A stretch of 34,589 nucleotides of DNA from Bacillus sp. AFS037270 (GCF_002585305.1 NZ_NUNF01000016.1:174448-209036); one strand, 5' to 3'. Numbered from the stretch's first letter, positions 1-7,338 are shown. The notes: generated by a model not told the origin, from the sequence alone. A program made the numbers and translations.

Positions 1-46
1 TTCGTGATATAAAGATTTTTTTTTGCGCGGTGAATGATTTTATTAA

Positions 47-64
47 TGATACATTATTGTATCG
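47..64. promoter_or_regulatory. Upstream activator-like palindrome A (TGATA-N8-TATCg)
   Basis: TGATA, eight bases, then TATCG. It is the first of three related palindromes upstream of the sigma-54 promoter. Its inner arms GATACA/TGTATC are perfect. The centre is about 235 bp before the expected transcription start, a normal place for an enhancer-binding protein. The identity of the binding protein is inferred only. Confidence 0.55.
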
Positions 65-66
65 AT

Positions 67-84
67 TGATAAAAAAATGCATCA
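67..84. promoter_or_regulatory. Upstream activator-like palindrome B (TGATA-N8-CATCA)
   Basis: Second copy of the palindrome, with one mismatch in the right arm (CATCA for TATCA) but outer symmetry ATTGATA/CATCAAT. Its centre is 20 bp from copy A, about two helical turns, so proteins on both copies would lie on the same DNA face. Confidence 0.55.
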
Positions 85-128
85 ATATAAATCTCTTATT
101 ATTGTTTAATAAATATGACTCAATGGAA

Positions 129-152
129 ATCTGATAAAAAAACGTATCAGAT
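129..152. promoter_or_regulatory. Upstream activator-like palindrome C (perfect 8-bp arms)
   Basis: Best copy of the set: ATCTGATA, eight bases, TATCAGAT. The centre is about 150 bp upstream of the predicted start of transcription. Its poly-A loop is shared with copy B. It could also fold as an RNA hairpin, but it lies upstream of the promoter, so a DNA operator is more likely. Confidence 0.6.
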
Positions 153-183
153 TCGGGAAGTAGCTCCATATGAATGAACATTT

Positions 184-201
184 GAAGGTATGAGAACCTT
201 C
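184..201. repeat. Short inverted repeat GAAGGT/ACCTTC
   Basis: Perfect 6-bp arms around a 6-base loop, between the activator-like sites and the sigma-54 promoter. It could be the tail hairpin of an upstream gene outside the window or a host-factor site. No run of T follows, so it is not a convincing terminator. Confidence 0.3.
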
Positions 202-263
202 GATTAACCCGTGAATTTACTAGTGATCTGAAAGTGCCTGTAAAACTAATAATTAAATTGATG

Positions 264-280
264 TTGGCACGGAACTTGCA
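264..280 (+). promoter_or_regulatory. Sigma-54 (SigL) promoter of the polyketide/phloroglucinol-type operon
   Basis: TTGGCAC, five bases, TTGCA is an exact match to the known sigma-54 -24/-12 consensus (GG at 266-267, GC at 278-279). Transcription should start near 291, some 37 bases before the first gene. Sigma-54 promoters need an AAA+ activator bound upstream; three palindromes sit at about -150, -216 and -236. The activator gene is not in the window and may lie just to the left. Confidence 0.85.
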
Positions 281-327
281 AATATAAAGAGTGTAAAAGC
301 CAAACCTCAAAAGGGGGGTGAAAAAGA

Positions 328-840
328 ATGTCCAACAGCAGGAAAAAGCATTTGATTGCAAAGAGAATTGCAGAGGAATTAAAGGATGTTGAGGTTGTCC
401 ATCTTGGCGGTGGCTTGCCTCGGATGGTTGCCGATTATGTTGCTGATAAGGATGTAAAAATAATTCTTCAATCAGCCAGGCATATCGATTTAGCCGTTCT
501 TGAGGCACTGGAAGTAGATGAAAAAGGAAACCTTGCGATTGATATAGTCTCAGGTACTGGTAGTGAGTTGGATTTAGTAACAGGGGCCCAAAAGGTGATT
601 ATTGCCATGACGCACACAACAAATAACGGGACTCCCAAAATATTGAGAGAATGTCGTCTTCCTTTAACGGCAGTAGGCCATGTGGATTTAATTGTTACCG
701 ATCTAGGGGTAATCGAAGTGACATCAAATGGACTTCTTTTGAAAGAAATGGCTTCAGGTGTAGGACTGGAAGATATTTTAAAAAATACAGAAGCTGACCT
801 ATTTATTAGTGACGAATTAAAAACCGCAGCTTCTATTTAG
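328..840 (+). CDS. CoA-transferase subunit B-like protein, internally deleted and lacking the catalytic Glu
   Basis: A 170-residue member of the 3-oxoacid CoA-transferase beta-subunit family (ScoB/AtoA type), which is normally about 215 residues. The N-terminal KRIAEELKD and GGGLP segments and the C-terminal DLVTGAQKVIIAM, CRLPLTAVGHVDLIVTDL and GLLLKE segments are conserved. Between ILQS and HIDLAVL about 45-48 residues of the usual protein are missing, including the S-E-N-G loop whose glutamate carries the acyl/CoA thioester. A second short gap follows GNLA. No alpha subunit is adjacent. The reading frame is intact with a good AAGGGGGGTG site, and it is first in the operon, so it looks maintained rather than decayed. 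Normal CoA-transferase catalysis is unlikely; a binding or regulatory role, or a lost function, are the alternatives. Confidence 0.8.
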   Translation: MSNSRKKHLIAKRIAEELKDVEVVHLGGGLPRMVADYVADKDVKIILQSARHIDLAVLEALEVDEKGNLAIDIVSGTGSELDLVTGAQKVIIAMTHTTNNGTPKILRECRLPLTAVGHVDLIVTDLGVIEVTSNGLLLKEMASGVGLEDILKNTEADLFISDELKTAASI

Positions 841-872
841 GAAAAAATGGTCCTTGAAAGGAGGTGAGCAGA

Positions 873-1211
873 ATGAAAAAGGTTGATTTTTCTAGTGTAA
901 AACCATATAGTGCTCCATTACATTTCGATTGTGCGACTTTAAAACTTCATGGAACGGAAGAAACAGGAACAACAAAATTCTGGATGGGAGTTACTCATTT
1001 CCTTCCGAACGGCGGTGCTGAATATACCTATGAAGATTCTCCAACAGAGAAGGTTTATGTCGTGTTGGAAGGCGAAGTCACCATTAAGACAAAGACAGAA
1101 GACTATGTCCTTAAAAAATATGATTCTATTTTTCTTGCTCCCAATGAAGGTAGATCCATTATCAATGAAACAAACATGCCTGCTACGATGTTAGTGGTCG
1201 TTAATTATTAA
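873..1211 (+). CDS. Small single-domain cupin protein
   Basis: A 112-residue protein made almost entirely of one cupin beta-barrel. The segment GGAEYTYEDSPTEKVYVVLEG, around residues 47-67, is cupin motif 1 in a variant form: the usual HxH metal pair is replaced by E-x-T-Y-E. The second motif, near LAPNEGRSIINET, lacks the usual His, so metal binding is doubtful. The ATG at 873 is chosen over an in-frame GTG at 864 because AAAGGAGGTG lies at the right distance before it. It lies about 30 bases after the CoA-transferase-like gene in the same operon. Its role is not recognised; an isomerase-like, ligand-binding or chaperone role in polyketone chemistry is possible. Confidence 0.75.
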   Translation: MKKVDFSSVKPYSAPLHFDCATLKLHGTEETGTTKFWMGVTHFLPNGGAEYTYEDSPTEKVYVVLEGEVTIKTKTEDYVLKKYDSIFLAPNEGRSIINETNMPATMLVVVNY

Positions 1212-1236
1212 AATTTAAAAATAGGTGTGATAATTG

Positions 1237-2019
1237 ATGGTTAAAAAAGAAGAGGTAAAAAATCAATTTAATCTTGACGGGAAGGTTGCCCTAGTGACAG
1301 GTGCAACCGGAGCTCTCGGCAGTGCAGCTGTATGGGGTTATGGGTACGCTGGGGCAAAGGTCATGCTGACAGCACGCACTGAATCGACGCTAAAAGCACT
1401 CTGTGAGCAAATGCAAGCTGAAGGCATTCAATGTGCATATCGTATTGGAAATCCCGCAAGTGAAGTACATGTAGAATCAGTCGTTGCCTCGACGGTTGAA
1501 GAATTTGGCGGAATTGATATTTTAATGTGCTCGGCGGGAATGAATAATCCTAAGCCAATCCTGGAACAACCAACAGAGGAATGGGAAGCCATCATGGATG
1601 CTAACGTGAAAGGAACTTGGCTTTATTGCAAAAAGGCTGGACAAGTAATGAAAGAACAGGGAAGAGGCGGAAAAGTCATTCTCGTTTCTTCTACAAGAGG
1701 AAAGCTTGGAATGAAGGGTTATACTGCCTACAGCCCATCAAAGGCAGCTATTGACCTAATGGCCAAATCGCTTGCATGTGAATGGGGAGAATTCGGGATT
1801 AATGTGAACGCCATTGGTCCTACGGTCTTCCGTTCTGACCTTACAGAGTGGATGTTCGAAGACGATACAGCACGGACAAAGTTCTTAACACGGATTCCAA
1901 TTGGAAGGCTTGGAGAACCGGAGGATTATGTTGGAGTTTGCACGTTCCTGGCATCTTCTGCAAGCGATTTCATTACAGGAACAACGATTTATGTGGATGG
2001 CGGATATTTGGCTGGTTAA
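1237..2019 (+). CDS. Short-chain dehydrogenase/reductase, candidate phloroglucinol reductase
   Basis: A classical SDR of about 260 residues. The cofactor loop TGATGALG is at residues 21-28, an SAG replaces the common NAG near 99-101, the structural Asn is in DANVKG, the catalytic Ser is at about 151-152, and YSPSK gives Tyr165 and Lys169. The C-terminus GTTIYVDGGY is typical. General similarity is to gluconate 5-dehydrogenase-type SDRs. In the anaerobic phloroglucinol route the first step, NADPH reduction of phloroglucinol to dihydrophloroglucinol, is done by an SDR. The downstream cyclase, dehydrogenase and BKACE genes make that the best guess here, but the sequence alone shows only the SDR family. 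An in-frame TTG at 1234 is an alternative start. Confidence 0.85.
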   Translation: MVKKEEVKNQFNLDGKVALVTGATGALGSAAVWGYGYAGAKVMLTARTESTLKALCEQMQAEGIQCAYRIGNPASEVHVESVVASTVEEFGGIDILMCSAGMNNPKPILEQPTEEWEAIMDANVKGTWLYCKKAGQVMKEQGRGGKVILVSSTRGKLGMKGYTAYSPSKAAIDLMAKSLACEWGEFGINVNAIGPTVFRSDLTEWMFEDDTARTKFLTRIPIGRLGEPEDYVGVCTFLASSASDFITGTTIYVDGGYLAG

Positions 2020-2041
2020 GGGAAGAAGGCGAGGGAGCAGT

Positions 2042-2998
2042 TTGAGTAAATACAGCGAAAAGAAAATAGCTATTTGCGGATCCGGATTAATGGGCAGCGG
2101 CATTGCCCAGATTTTTGCAAGCCAAGGGTTTAGTGTCAGCATTTATTCGGTGGAAGATTCAGAGGAGGAAGTACTTCAGAAAGTAGAAACTAATTTAAAT
2201 ATCATGTTAATTCGGGATGTAATAACGACAAAGGAATTGCAGGATACCTTATCAAGACTGCATATTACAAGCCACTTGGAAGATGCCGTAACAGATGCTG
2301 GATTTGTAGTGGAATGCATCCCGGAAGATATGAACTTAAAACAATCACTTTTCGAAATGCTGGATAAAATTTGCGAGCCTCATGTCATTTTAGCCACAAA
2401 TACGTCTGTAATGAGCATAACGGAAATTGCTCAAAGAGCAGAACGAAAGGAACGAATCATCGGGACACACTTCTGGAATCCTGCCTACTTAATTCCATTG
2501 GTCGAAGTGGTCCAAACAAAAGATACTTCAGAAGAAGTGATTCAACAGACCATGGGGTTGTTAAGTTCGATTGGAAAACATCCAATCAGAGTTAAAAAAG
2601 ATGTTCCTGGCTTCGTTGCGAATCGTTTGCAGCATGCCCTTTGGCGGGAGGCAATTTCAATTGTAGAAAATGGAATCGCAGATGCCAAAACAGTCGATGA
2701 TTCAATCAAATATGGATTTGGGATGAGGCTCCCCATCTTGGGGCCAATGGAAAATGCAGATATGGTGGGAATAGACTTAACTTTGTCGATCCATAGTTAT
2801 CTATTAAAATATCTAGAAAATTCACCTGAGCCATCACCCCTATTAAAAGAGCTGATGCATAAAGGTGACCTAGGATTTAAAGCCGGTAAAGGGTTCCAGG
2901 AATGGACGCCTGAAAAAATAGAGAATTCAAGAAAAAAATTAAATGAATACTTACTTGATGTAACAAATGGAAACAAAAAAACACCAATAAAACAATAA
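2042..2998 (+). CDS. 3-hydroxyacyl-CoA dehydrogenase-family enzyme, candidate 3-hydroxy-5-oxohexanoate dehydrogenase
   Basis: A 318-residue protein with an N-terminal Rossmann domain (GSGLMGSGIAQ near residue 13), the NTS stretch ATNTSVMSI, the catalytic GTHFWNP motif followed by LVEVV, and a helical C-terminal domain beginning PGFVANRLQ. The family covers 3-hydroxybutyryl-CoA dehydrogenase and relatives that use free acids, such as L-carnitine dehydrogenase and lambda-crystallin/gulonate dehydrogenase. Next to a BKACE gene, oxidation of a free 3-hydroxy acid to a 3-keto acid is expected. In the phloroglucinol route that would be (S)-3-hydroxy-5-oxohexanoate to triacetate. The TTG start at 2042 is chosen because the reading frame upstream overlaps the SDR gene and GAGGGAG lies just before it. 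The gap to the SDR gene is 22 bases. Confidence 0.85.
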   Translation: MSKYSEKKIAICGSGLMGSGIAQIFASQGFSVSIYSVEDSEEEVLQKVETNLNIMLIRDVITTKELQDTLSRLHITSHLEDAVTDAGFVVECIPEDMNLKQSLFEMLDKICEPHVILATNTSVMSITEIAQRAERKERIIGTHFWNPAYLIPLVEVVQTKDTSEEVIQQTMGLLSSIGKHPIRVKKDVPGFVANRLQHALWREAISIVENGIADAKTVDDSIKYGFGMRLPILGPMENADMVGIDLTLSIHSYLLKYLENSPEPSPLLKELMHKGDLGFKAGKGFQEWTPEKIENSRKKLNEYLLDVTNGNKKTPIKQ

Positions 2999-3028
2999 GA
3001 TGCTAAGGAACTTTAGGAGGAATTTAAA

Positions 3029-3967
3029 ATGGGTAAAAAAGTATTAGTAGATTTGAGTCATCCTTTTCATGCTGACATTCCAGTTTGGCCATATTTTGCA
3101 AAACCTAAAATTGACACAATGCATAACCTTTCAAAAAGTGGTGTACTAACTCAAAAAATCGATGTGGTTATGCACTGCGGAACACATGCAGATGCACCAC
3201 GCCATGTTATGGAATACGAGTTTGATGGCAGACGGGCCCGTTATACCCATGAAATGCCTTTAGATGCCTATTATGGCGATGCGGTTTGTCTGGATATTCA
3301 AGTTGAACGTTGGGGGCTTATCACAGCTTCACATCTGGATGATGCTTGCAGACGTGCAAACATAAAACCGGAAGAACTTAAAGATATGGTTGTATGTTTG
3401 AGAACAGGAATGCATCTTAAATTTGACGAAAGCAAGGAATATTATCATTATTCCTGCGGAACGGGTAGAGAAGCAGGGGAATGGTTTGAAAAGTATCAGC
3501 CAAAATGTGTGGCTATGGATATGCAAGCCCTTGATCATCCTCTTCATACAACAATGGGTAAAAACGGTGGTTCGCTTGCAATGAATCTTGACGGTTATTC
3601 AGGAAAAACCATTACAGAAGAATACATTGAGCAATTCGGAATTGAGGCATTTGCAGAATTTAACAAGGAAACCTATATCAAAGTTCATGGAATTGAAAAA
3701 TATATGAAGGACTTTGGAAAGCTGGAAGAACATCATCTAGAAGGAACTTGGGAGCCTTGCCATAAATACATGCTCGGTAATGGCATAGTAGGGATCGAAA
3801 ACCTCGGTGGAGACTTGGATAAAGTTGTCGGCAAACGCTTTAAATTTATGGCATTCCCAATACGCTGGTGGTTAGGCGACGGATCTATGGTTCGCTGTGT
3901 TGCAGAAATTGATGAAGATGATATTAATGATGTACCAGAACGCGTTTACCCATTTGGTGCAATCTAA
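3029..3967 (+). CDS. Cyclase-family metal-dependent hydrolase, candidate dihydrophloroglucinol cyclohydrolase
   Basis: A 312-residue member of the cyclase / kynurenine formamidase superfamily. The metal-binding signature H-x-G-T-H-x-D-x-P-x-H is complete at residues 49-59, and a later aspartate/histidine pair lies in ALDHPLH near 167-173. The protein is about 100 residues longer than bacterial kynurenine formamidases, with an extra C-terminal half rich in aromatic residues, so it is not simply KynB. Its place between the reductase/dehydrogenase pair and the BKACE gene fits hydrolytic ring opening of dihydrophloroglucinol, a cyclic 1,3-diketone, to 3-hydroxy-5-oxohexanoate. It has a strong AGGAGG site. 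The assignment is by context; other cyclic diketone or lactone substrates remain possible. Confidence 0.8.
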   Translation: MGKKVLVDLSHPFHADIPVWPYFAKPKIDTMHNLSKSGVLTQKIDVVMHCGTHADAPRHVMEYEFDGRRARYTHEMPLDAYYGDAVCLDIQVERWGLITASHLDDACRRANIKPEELKDMVVCLRTGMHLKFDESKEYYHYSCGTGREAGEWFEKYQPKCVAMDMQALDHPLHTTMGKNGGSLAMNLDGYSGKTITEEYIEQFGIEAFAEFNKETYIKVHGIEKYMKDFGKLEEHHLEGTWEPCHKYMLGNGIVGIENLGGDLDKVVGKRFKFMAFPIRWWLGDGSMVRCVAEIDEDDINDVPERVYPFGAI

Positions 3968-3992
3968 TATTCTTCTTTACTAGTTTCTAATC

Positions 3993-4018
3993 CCCGCTTT
4001 TCTAAAACTTGCAGCGGG
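3993..4018 (+). other. Weak hairpin CCCGCT/AGCGGG
   Basis: 6-bp perfect stem with a 14-base loop in the 174-base gap between the cyclase and BKACE genes. There is no T tract after it. It may protect or process the polycistronic RNA or allow partial termination. Nothing else was recognised in this gap. Confidence 0.3.
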
Positions 4019-4141
4019 TCTTACTATTCTAAGTTCAGAACCACAAACCTGATTGTCATTAGCGTCGGTATGGGAAGAGCGATTGTCGTTGAGAAATCTA
4101 TTTATCTCATAAAATATCATTATTATGAAAGTGGGTAAAAG

Positions 4142-4990
4142 ATGAGCAGCCTTGAAAATAAAGTCATTTTAACCGTAGCTCCAACTGGGGCTTGGCCAAC
4201 TAAAAAAGATACTCCTTATATTCCATTACAGCCAGAAGAAATTGCTGATGAAGTATATGCTTGTTATCAAGCAGGAGCTTCGATTGCACATATCCATGTT
4301 CGTGATGATGAAGATTGTGCGTCCATGGATTTTGATAAATTTGAACAAACGGTAAGGCTAATTAGGGAGCGCTGTGATATTGTTCTTAACTTGACTACTT
4401 CAGGCGGATTGGGATTAACCGATGAGATTCGCATGAAACCTTATATGGAGTTATTGCCAGAGCTTGCATCCTATGATTGTGGTTCAATGAACTGGTCCCA
4501 CTCAACGGTTTTTGAAAATAGTCCGAGATTCCTAGAAAAATCCGGTTTAAAGATGCAGGAACTTGGAGTAAAACCTGAGATTGAGATTTTTGATGCCGGG
4601 ATGGTTTACAATGCACTTTACTATATTAAAAAGGGTGTCTTAAAAGAACCATGCCACTTCCAATTTGTCCTTGGGGCTCCTGGTGGAATGGCGGCAACTG
4701 TAGAAAATTTAGTTTTCCTGAAAAGTTTAATTCCTAAGGGTTCTACATGGGGCGCACTAGGCATCGGCAAAGGACATTTGCCTATTCTTTACGCGACATT
4801 GGCATTAGGCGGACATTTACGTGTAGGGATGGAAGATAATATTTACTACGCAAAAGGACAATTGGCCAAATCCAATGTTGAATTTGTAGAAAGAACAAAG
4901 AGAACGGTTGCCGAATTGGGCAAGGAAATCGCCACACCTGATGAAGCAAGAGCCATATTAGGGTTGAAAAATAGCATTCTAACAAAATAA
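4142..4990 (+). CDS. Beta-keto acid cleavage enzyme (BKACE, DUF849 family), candidate triacetate acetoacetate-lyase
   Basis: A 282-residue TIM-barrel protein of the BKACE family. The N-terminal VAPTGA strand, the Zn-binding HIH at residues 50-52 followed by VRDD, the EIEIFDAG strand, the LGAPGG loop and the C-terminal GGHLRVGMEDN are all characteristic. The family condenses a beta-keto acid with acetyl-CoA, giving acetoacetate and a new acyl-CoA. With triacetate as substrate the products would be acetoacetate and acetoacetyl-CoA, the final step of the proposed route. Family assignment is firm. The substrate is inferred from the operon; a carnitine-type substrate is less likely because the other genes do not fit. 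Confidence 0.85.
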   Translation: MSSLENKVILTVAPTGAWPTKKDTPYIPLQPEEIADEVYACYQAGASIAHIHVRDDEDCASMDFDKFEQTVRLIRERCDIVLNLTTSGGLGLTDEIRMKPYMELLPELASYDCGSMNWSHSTVFENSPRFLEKSGLKMQELGVKPEIEIFDAGMVYNALYYIKKGVLKEPCHFQFVLGAPGGMAATVENLVFLKSLIPKGSTWGALGIGKGHLPILYATLALGGHLRVGMEDNIYYAKGQLAKSNVEFVERTKRTVAELGKEIATPDEARAILGLKNSILTK

Positions 4991-5007
4991 ATACCAGCAT
5001 ACTACCA

Positions 5008-5039
5008 TATCCCCTAGATCCTCCTAGATCTAGGGGATA
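5008..5039. other. 13-bp perfect hairpin between BKACE and MFS genes
   Basis: TATCCCCTAGATC, six-base loop, GATCTAGGGGATA. It is a perfect and stable stem but is followed by AATCGG, not a T run. It lies just after the BKACE stop, about 70 bases before the carrier gene. An mRNA 3'-end stabiliser or processing site that sets enzyme:carrier ratios fits better than a classical terminator. Confidence 0.55.
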
Positions 5040-5106
5040 AATCGGAATGGAATGAAAGGGTTTTCAATATCCGGTATTTTTGTTAGTTTAAAGGGGAGGT
5101 TTTTTT

Positions 5107-6417
5107 ATGGGGAATGAAACTAGAATCAAAAATGACTTCGGATCAAAAGGCTGGAGTATGATCATCTTCTGTATGCTAATGTATTACAATTTTGCTGCTT
5201 GGACAGCGGATGGAATAAACATTTTTACCCAAGGTTATGCCAAAGCATACGGATGGGATCCGTCTGTTTTACTTTCTTTTTCAACACCGGCCAATTGGAT
5301 TGGAGTGATTGGGGCTCTGGTGTTTGCACAGGTCGTTGTAAAAAAGGGTTCACGTTTTGTTGCTGCGGTTGGTCTAATCGCCCAAGGAATTATATCCATT
5401 TGGTTTGGTAATATACAATCTGTACTGGCATATGCCATTGCTATTTCTGCTTTGAACTTTTTTGCCTCAGGATTTGGTTATGTGGTTCCCGGAACGATTA
5501 TGAATGTTTGGTTTCCAAAAAAAAAGGGGCTGGCTTTGGGATGGGCCACTATGGGTATGGGCTTTTGTACAGCTACCTTTGTCGCACTTATTACTTTTTC
5601 ATTTGCCAAATTAGGTATTTCTATAACGATGACAATCGTTGGTTTTGTTCTCATCGCCCTAGGTGTTTCATCAATTTTCTGGGTAAAAGATACACCTGAA
5701 TTAGCGGGAGCCTATCCAGATAACGATCCACACTCTCAAGAAGACCTCAAAAAAACAGCATTGTTAATGCAATCATACAAAAGCCCTTTTACGGTAAAAA
5801 AATTGTTTAAGGATAAAGATATGTGGCTTATTTCCCTCGGTTACGGCTGTGTTTGGCTTGTAACAATCGGTATTGTGAGTCAGTACGTGGTGCGGTTAGT
5901 TTCTGTGGGATACAGTCAAAGTTTCGCACTTTCTATGCTTAGTACGGCAGCGATTTTCTGTTTGATTGGCAGTTATTTGTGGGGGTGGCTTGATCAAAAA
6001 GTCGGGACAAAGAAGGCCAGTATGATTTATGTCTTGTCCTACATTGTGACCATCATTTTGCTGCTCCTTGAAGGAAATGTGATTCTGACATTTATCACGG
6101 CCATTGCTGTCGGCTCTGGTCTTGCCGGTATTAAAAACTTTATTACCTCCATGACGGGTACTGTTTACGGACGTTATGACTTCGCTGCGGCAAACCGGCT
6201 GGTTACTCCAATCGCTAATTCAGTACGTGCACTTCCATTTGTTATTCTTGGTTTTTCTATGAAGTACACCGGTGGTTTTAATTTGGCTTACATGATCTTT
6301 ATTGGAATCGATATCTTAGGATTAATCCTTATTAGTAGAATCACAACAGAATGTAAAGGAACAGCTAGTTTAGAAGATATGGACCAAAGTAGTGTTATGG
6401 AAGAAATCGCCAAGTGA
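5107..6417 (+). CDS. MFS carrier of the oxalate/formate antiporter-like (OFA) type
   Basis: A 436-residue integral membrane protein with about 12 hydrophobic segments, a central polar loop (around residues 205-235) and the OFA-type pattern of a first segment with W/Y-rich start, then GWDPSVL. It starts at the ATG at 5107 behind AGGGGAGG. Carriers of this family move small carboxylates and related anions. In this operon the likely cargo is the pathway substrate (an acylphloroglucinol or phloroglucinol) or a carboxylate product. No residue reveals the substrate. Its stop nearly abuts the hydrolase gene that follows, so the two are probably co-transcribed. Confidence 0.8.
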   Translation: MGNETRIKNDFGSKGWSMIIFCMLMYYNFAAWTADGINIFTQGYAKAYGWDPSVLLSFSTPANWIGVIGALVFAQVVVKKGSRFVAAVGLIAQGIISIWFGNIQSVLAYAIAISALNFFASGFGYVVPGTIMNVWFPKKKGLALGWATMGMGFCTATFVALITFSFAKLGISITMTIVGFVLIALGVSSIFWVKDTPELAGAYPDNDPHSQEDLKKTALLMQSYKSPFTVKKLFKDKDMWLISLGYGCVWLVTIGIVSQYVVRLVSVGYSQSFALSMLSTAAIFCLIGSYLWGWLDQKVGTKKASMIYVLSYIVTIILLLLEGNVILTFITAIAVGSGLAGIKNFITSMTGTVYGRYDFAAANRLVTPIANSVRALPFVILGFSMKYTGGFNLAYMIFIGIDILGLILISRITTECKGTASLEDMDQSSVMEEIAK

Positions 6418-6464
6418 ATTTTAGGATTTTAGAAGAATTTAATTATATTGAAGGGATGAAAAAA

Positions 6465-7265
6465 ATGGAAAAGGATAACCAAGTAGTTTCAGAAAAGAAT
6501 CAAGAAAAAAGCTATAATAAGTATTTAAATGTAGAAATGGCCAATCCATCTGAGGAAACCCTTAAACTGATTACTCTAGGTCCAATTAATTCTCTAAAAG
6601 CGACAAGGATAGAAAATCGAAATGATTTATTTAAGGATGGATATTTGGAAACTGAAACAGGTTATTGTGTATTGGAAAATGGAACCGCTTTTGTAGCTTG
6701 CTTAACAAAAATGCCTGATGTTACTACAGAAATGTTCGATTGGTGGTTTGCTTGGCATGGCTTGGATAGTCTCCGATATCAAATATGGAATCCTGAAGAT
6801 CATTTTGAAGTAGAAACCTTGCACAGAGAGAAAGCTCTAGACTCATCACTATCATATAAAGAGCGTTATTGGAATACGACACATCTTGTTACAGAAGATA
6901 TTGGCTTAGGCAGAGATGTGATTCAGATCAATTTCAAAAATCCTGCTGATTTAGGTTATGAGGCAGATAAAATTGGTACTAATACTTGTGGCACCATTGT
7001 CTGTGCAAATTGTACCTCTGAAAATAAATTAAATGCTGTTATGACACATTTTGTGCGAGAAATTGAAGGTGGAATTGAATTAAGATCACGTTTTTGGATT
7101 GGATATCAAATTGATGAGAATAAGAACCCAGTTAAAGTTCTTCCCGAAAGAGTGACCATTCCAGAGTTTGCTCCCAAATCTCTAATCAATCATTGCGCCA
7201 AGGAATTTGCTCACTTGGCAAAGATATTGCCATCCTTGTTTAAAGAAGAAAAGTTGAATTTTTAA
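6465..7265 (+). CDS. PhlG-type C-C hydrolase (diacetylphloroglucinol/phloretin hydrolase family)
   Basis: A 266-residue protein of the DAPG hydrolase family, recognised from MPDVTTEMFDWWFAWHGL (residues 83-100) followed by RYQIWNPEDH and the C-terminal NHCAKEFAHL. Predicted Zn ligands are His113, Glu144, His243 and Glu247; the His-to-Glu spacing of 31 and the HxxxE pair match the published PhlG ligand set as I remember it. These enzymes hydrolyse the carbon-carbon bond between an acyl group and a phloroglucinol ring, giving a carboxylic acid and the (less acylated) phloroglucinol. The ATG at 6465 is chosen because AAGGG precedes it by nine bases; upstream in-frame starts lack a site. As last gene of the operon it would feed phloroglucinol to the reductase. 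Phloretin, DAPG or another acylphloroglucinol could be the substrate. Confidence 0.8.
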   Translation: MEKDNQVVSEKNQEKSYNKYLNVEMANPSEETLKLITLGPINSLKATRIENRNDLFKDGYLETETGYCVLENGTAFVACLTKMPDVTTEMFDWWFAWHGLDSLRYQIWNPEDHFEVETLHREKALDSSLSYKERYWNTTHLVTEDIGLGRDVIQINFKNPADLGYEADKIGTNTCGTIVCANCTSENKLNAVMTHFVREIEGGIELRSRFWIGYQIDENKNPVKVLPERVTIPEFAPKSLINHCAKEFAHLAKILPSLFKEEKLNF

Positions 7266-7314
7266 ATACAAATAAGTTATAACTTTACTGAATATAAAGA
7301 CGCCTACAAATTGG

Positions 7315-7338
7315 CCTTATCTAGGAATCAAGATAAGG
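7315..7338 (+). other. Hairpin CCTTATCT/AGATAAGG after the operon
   Basis: 8-bp perfect stem, 8-base loop, 50 bases past the hydrolase stop. It has only a weak T-rich tail. It may be a first, leaky end of the operon ahead of the stronger terminator at 7397. Confidence 0.35.

Noticed and set aside
873..7265. Carnitine degradation as the operon's function (3-hydroxyacyl-type dehydrogenase plus BKACE)
   Set aside because: A thioesterase and carnitine-type transporter are missing, while an SDR, a cyclase-family hydrolase and a PhlG-type hydrolase are present and fit polyketone chemistry better.
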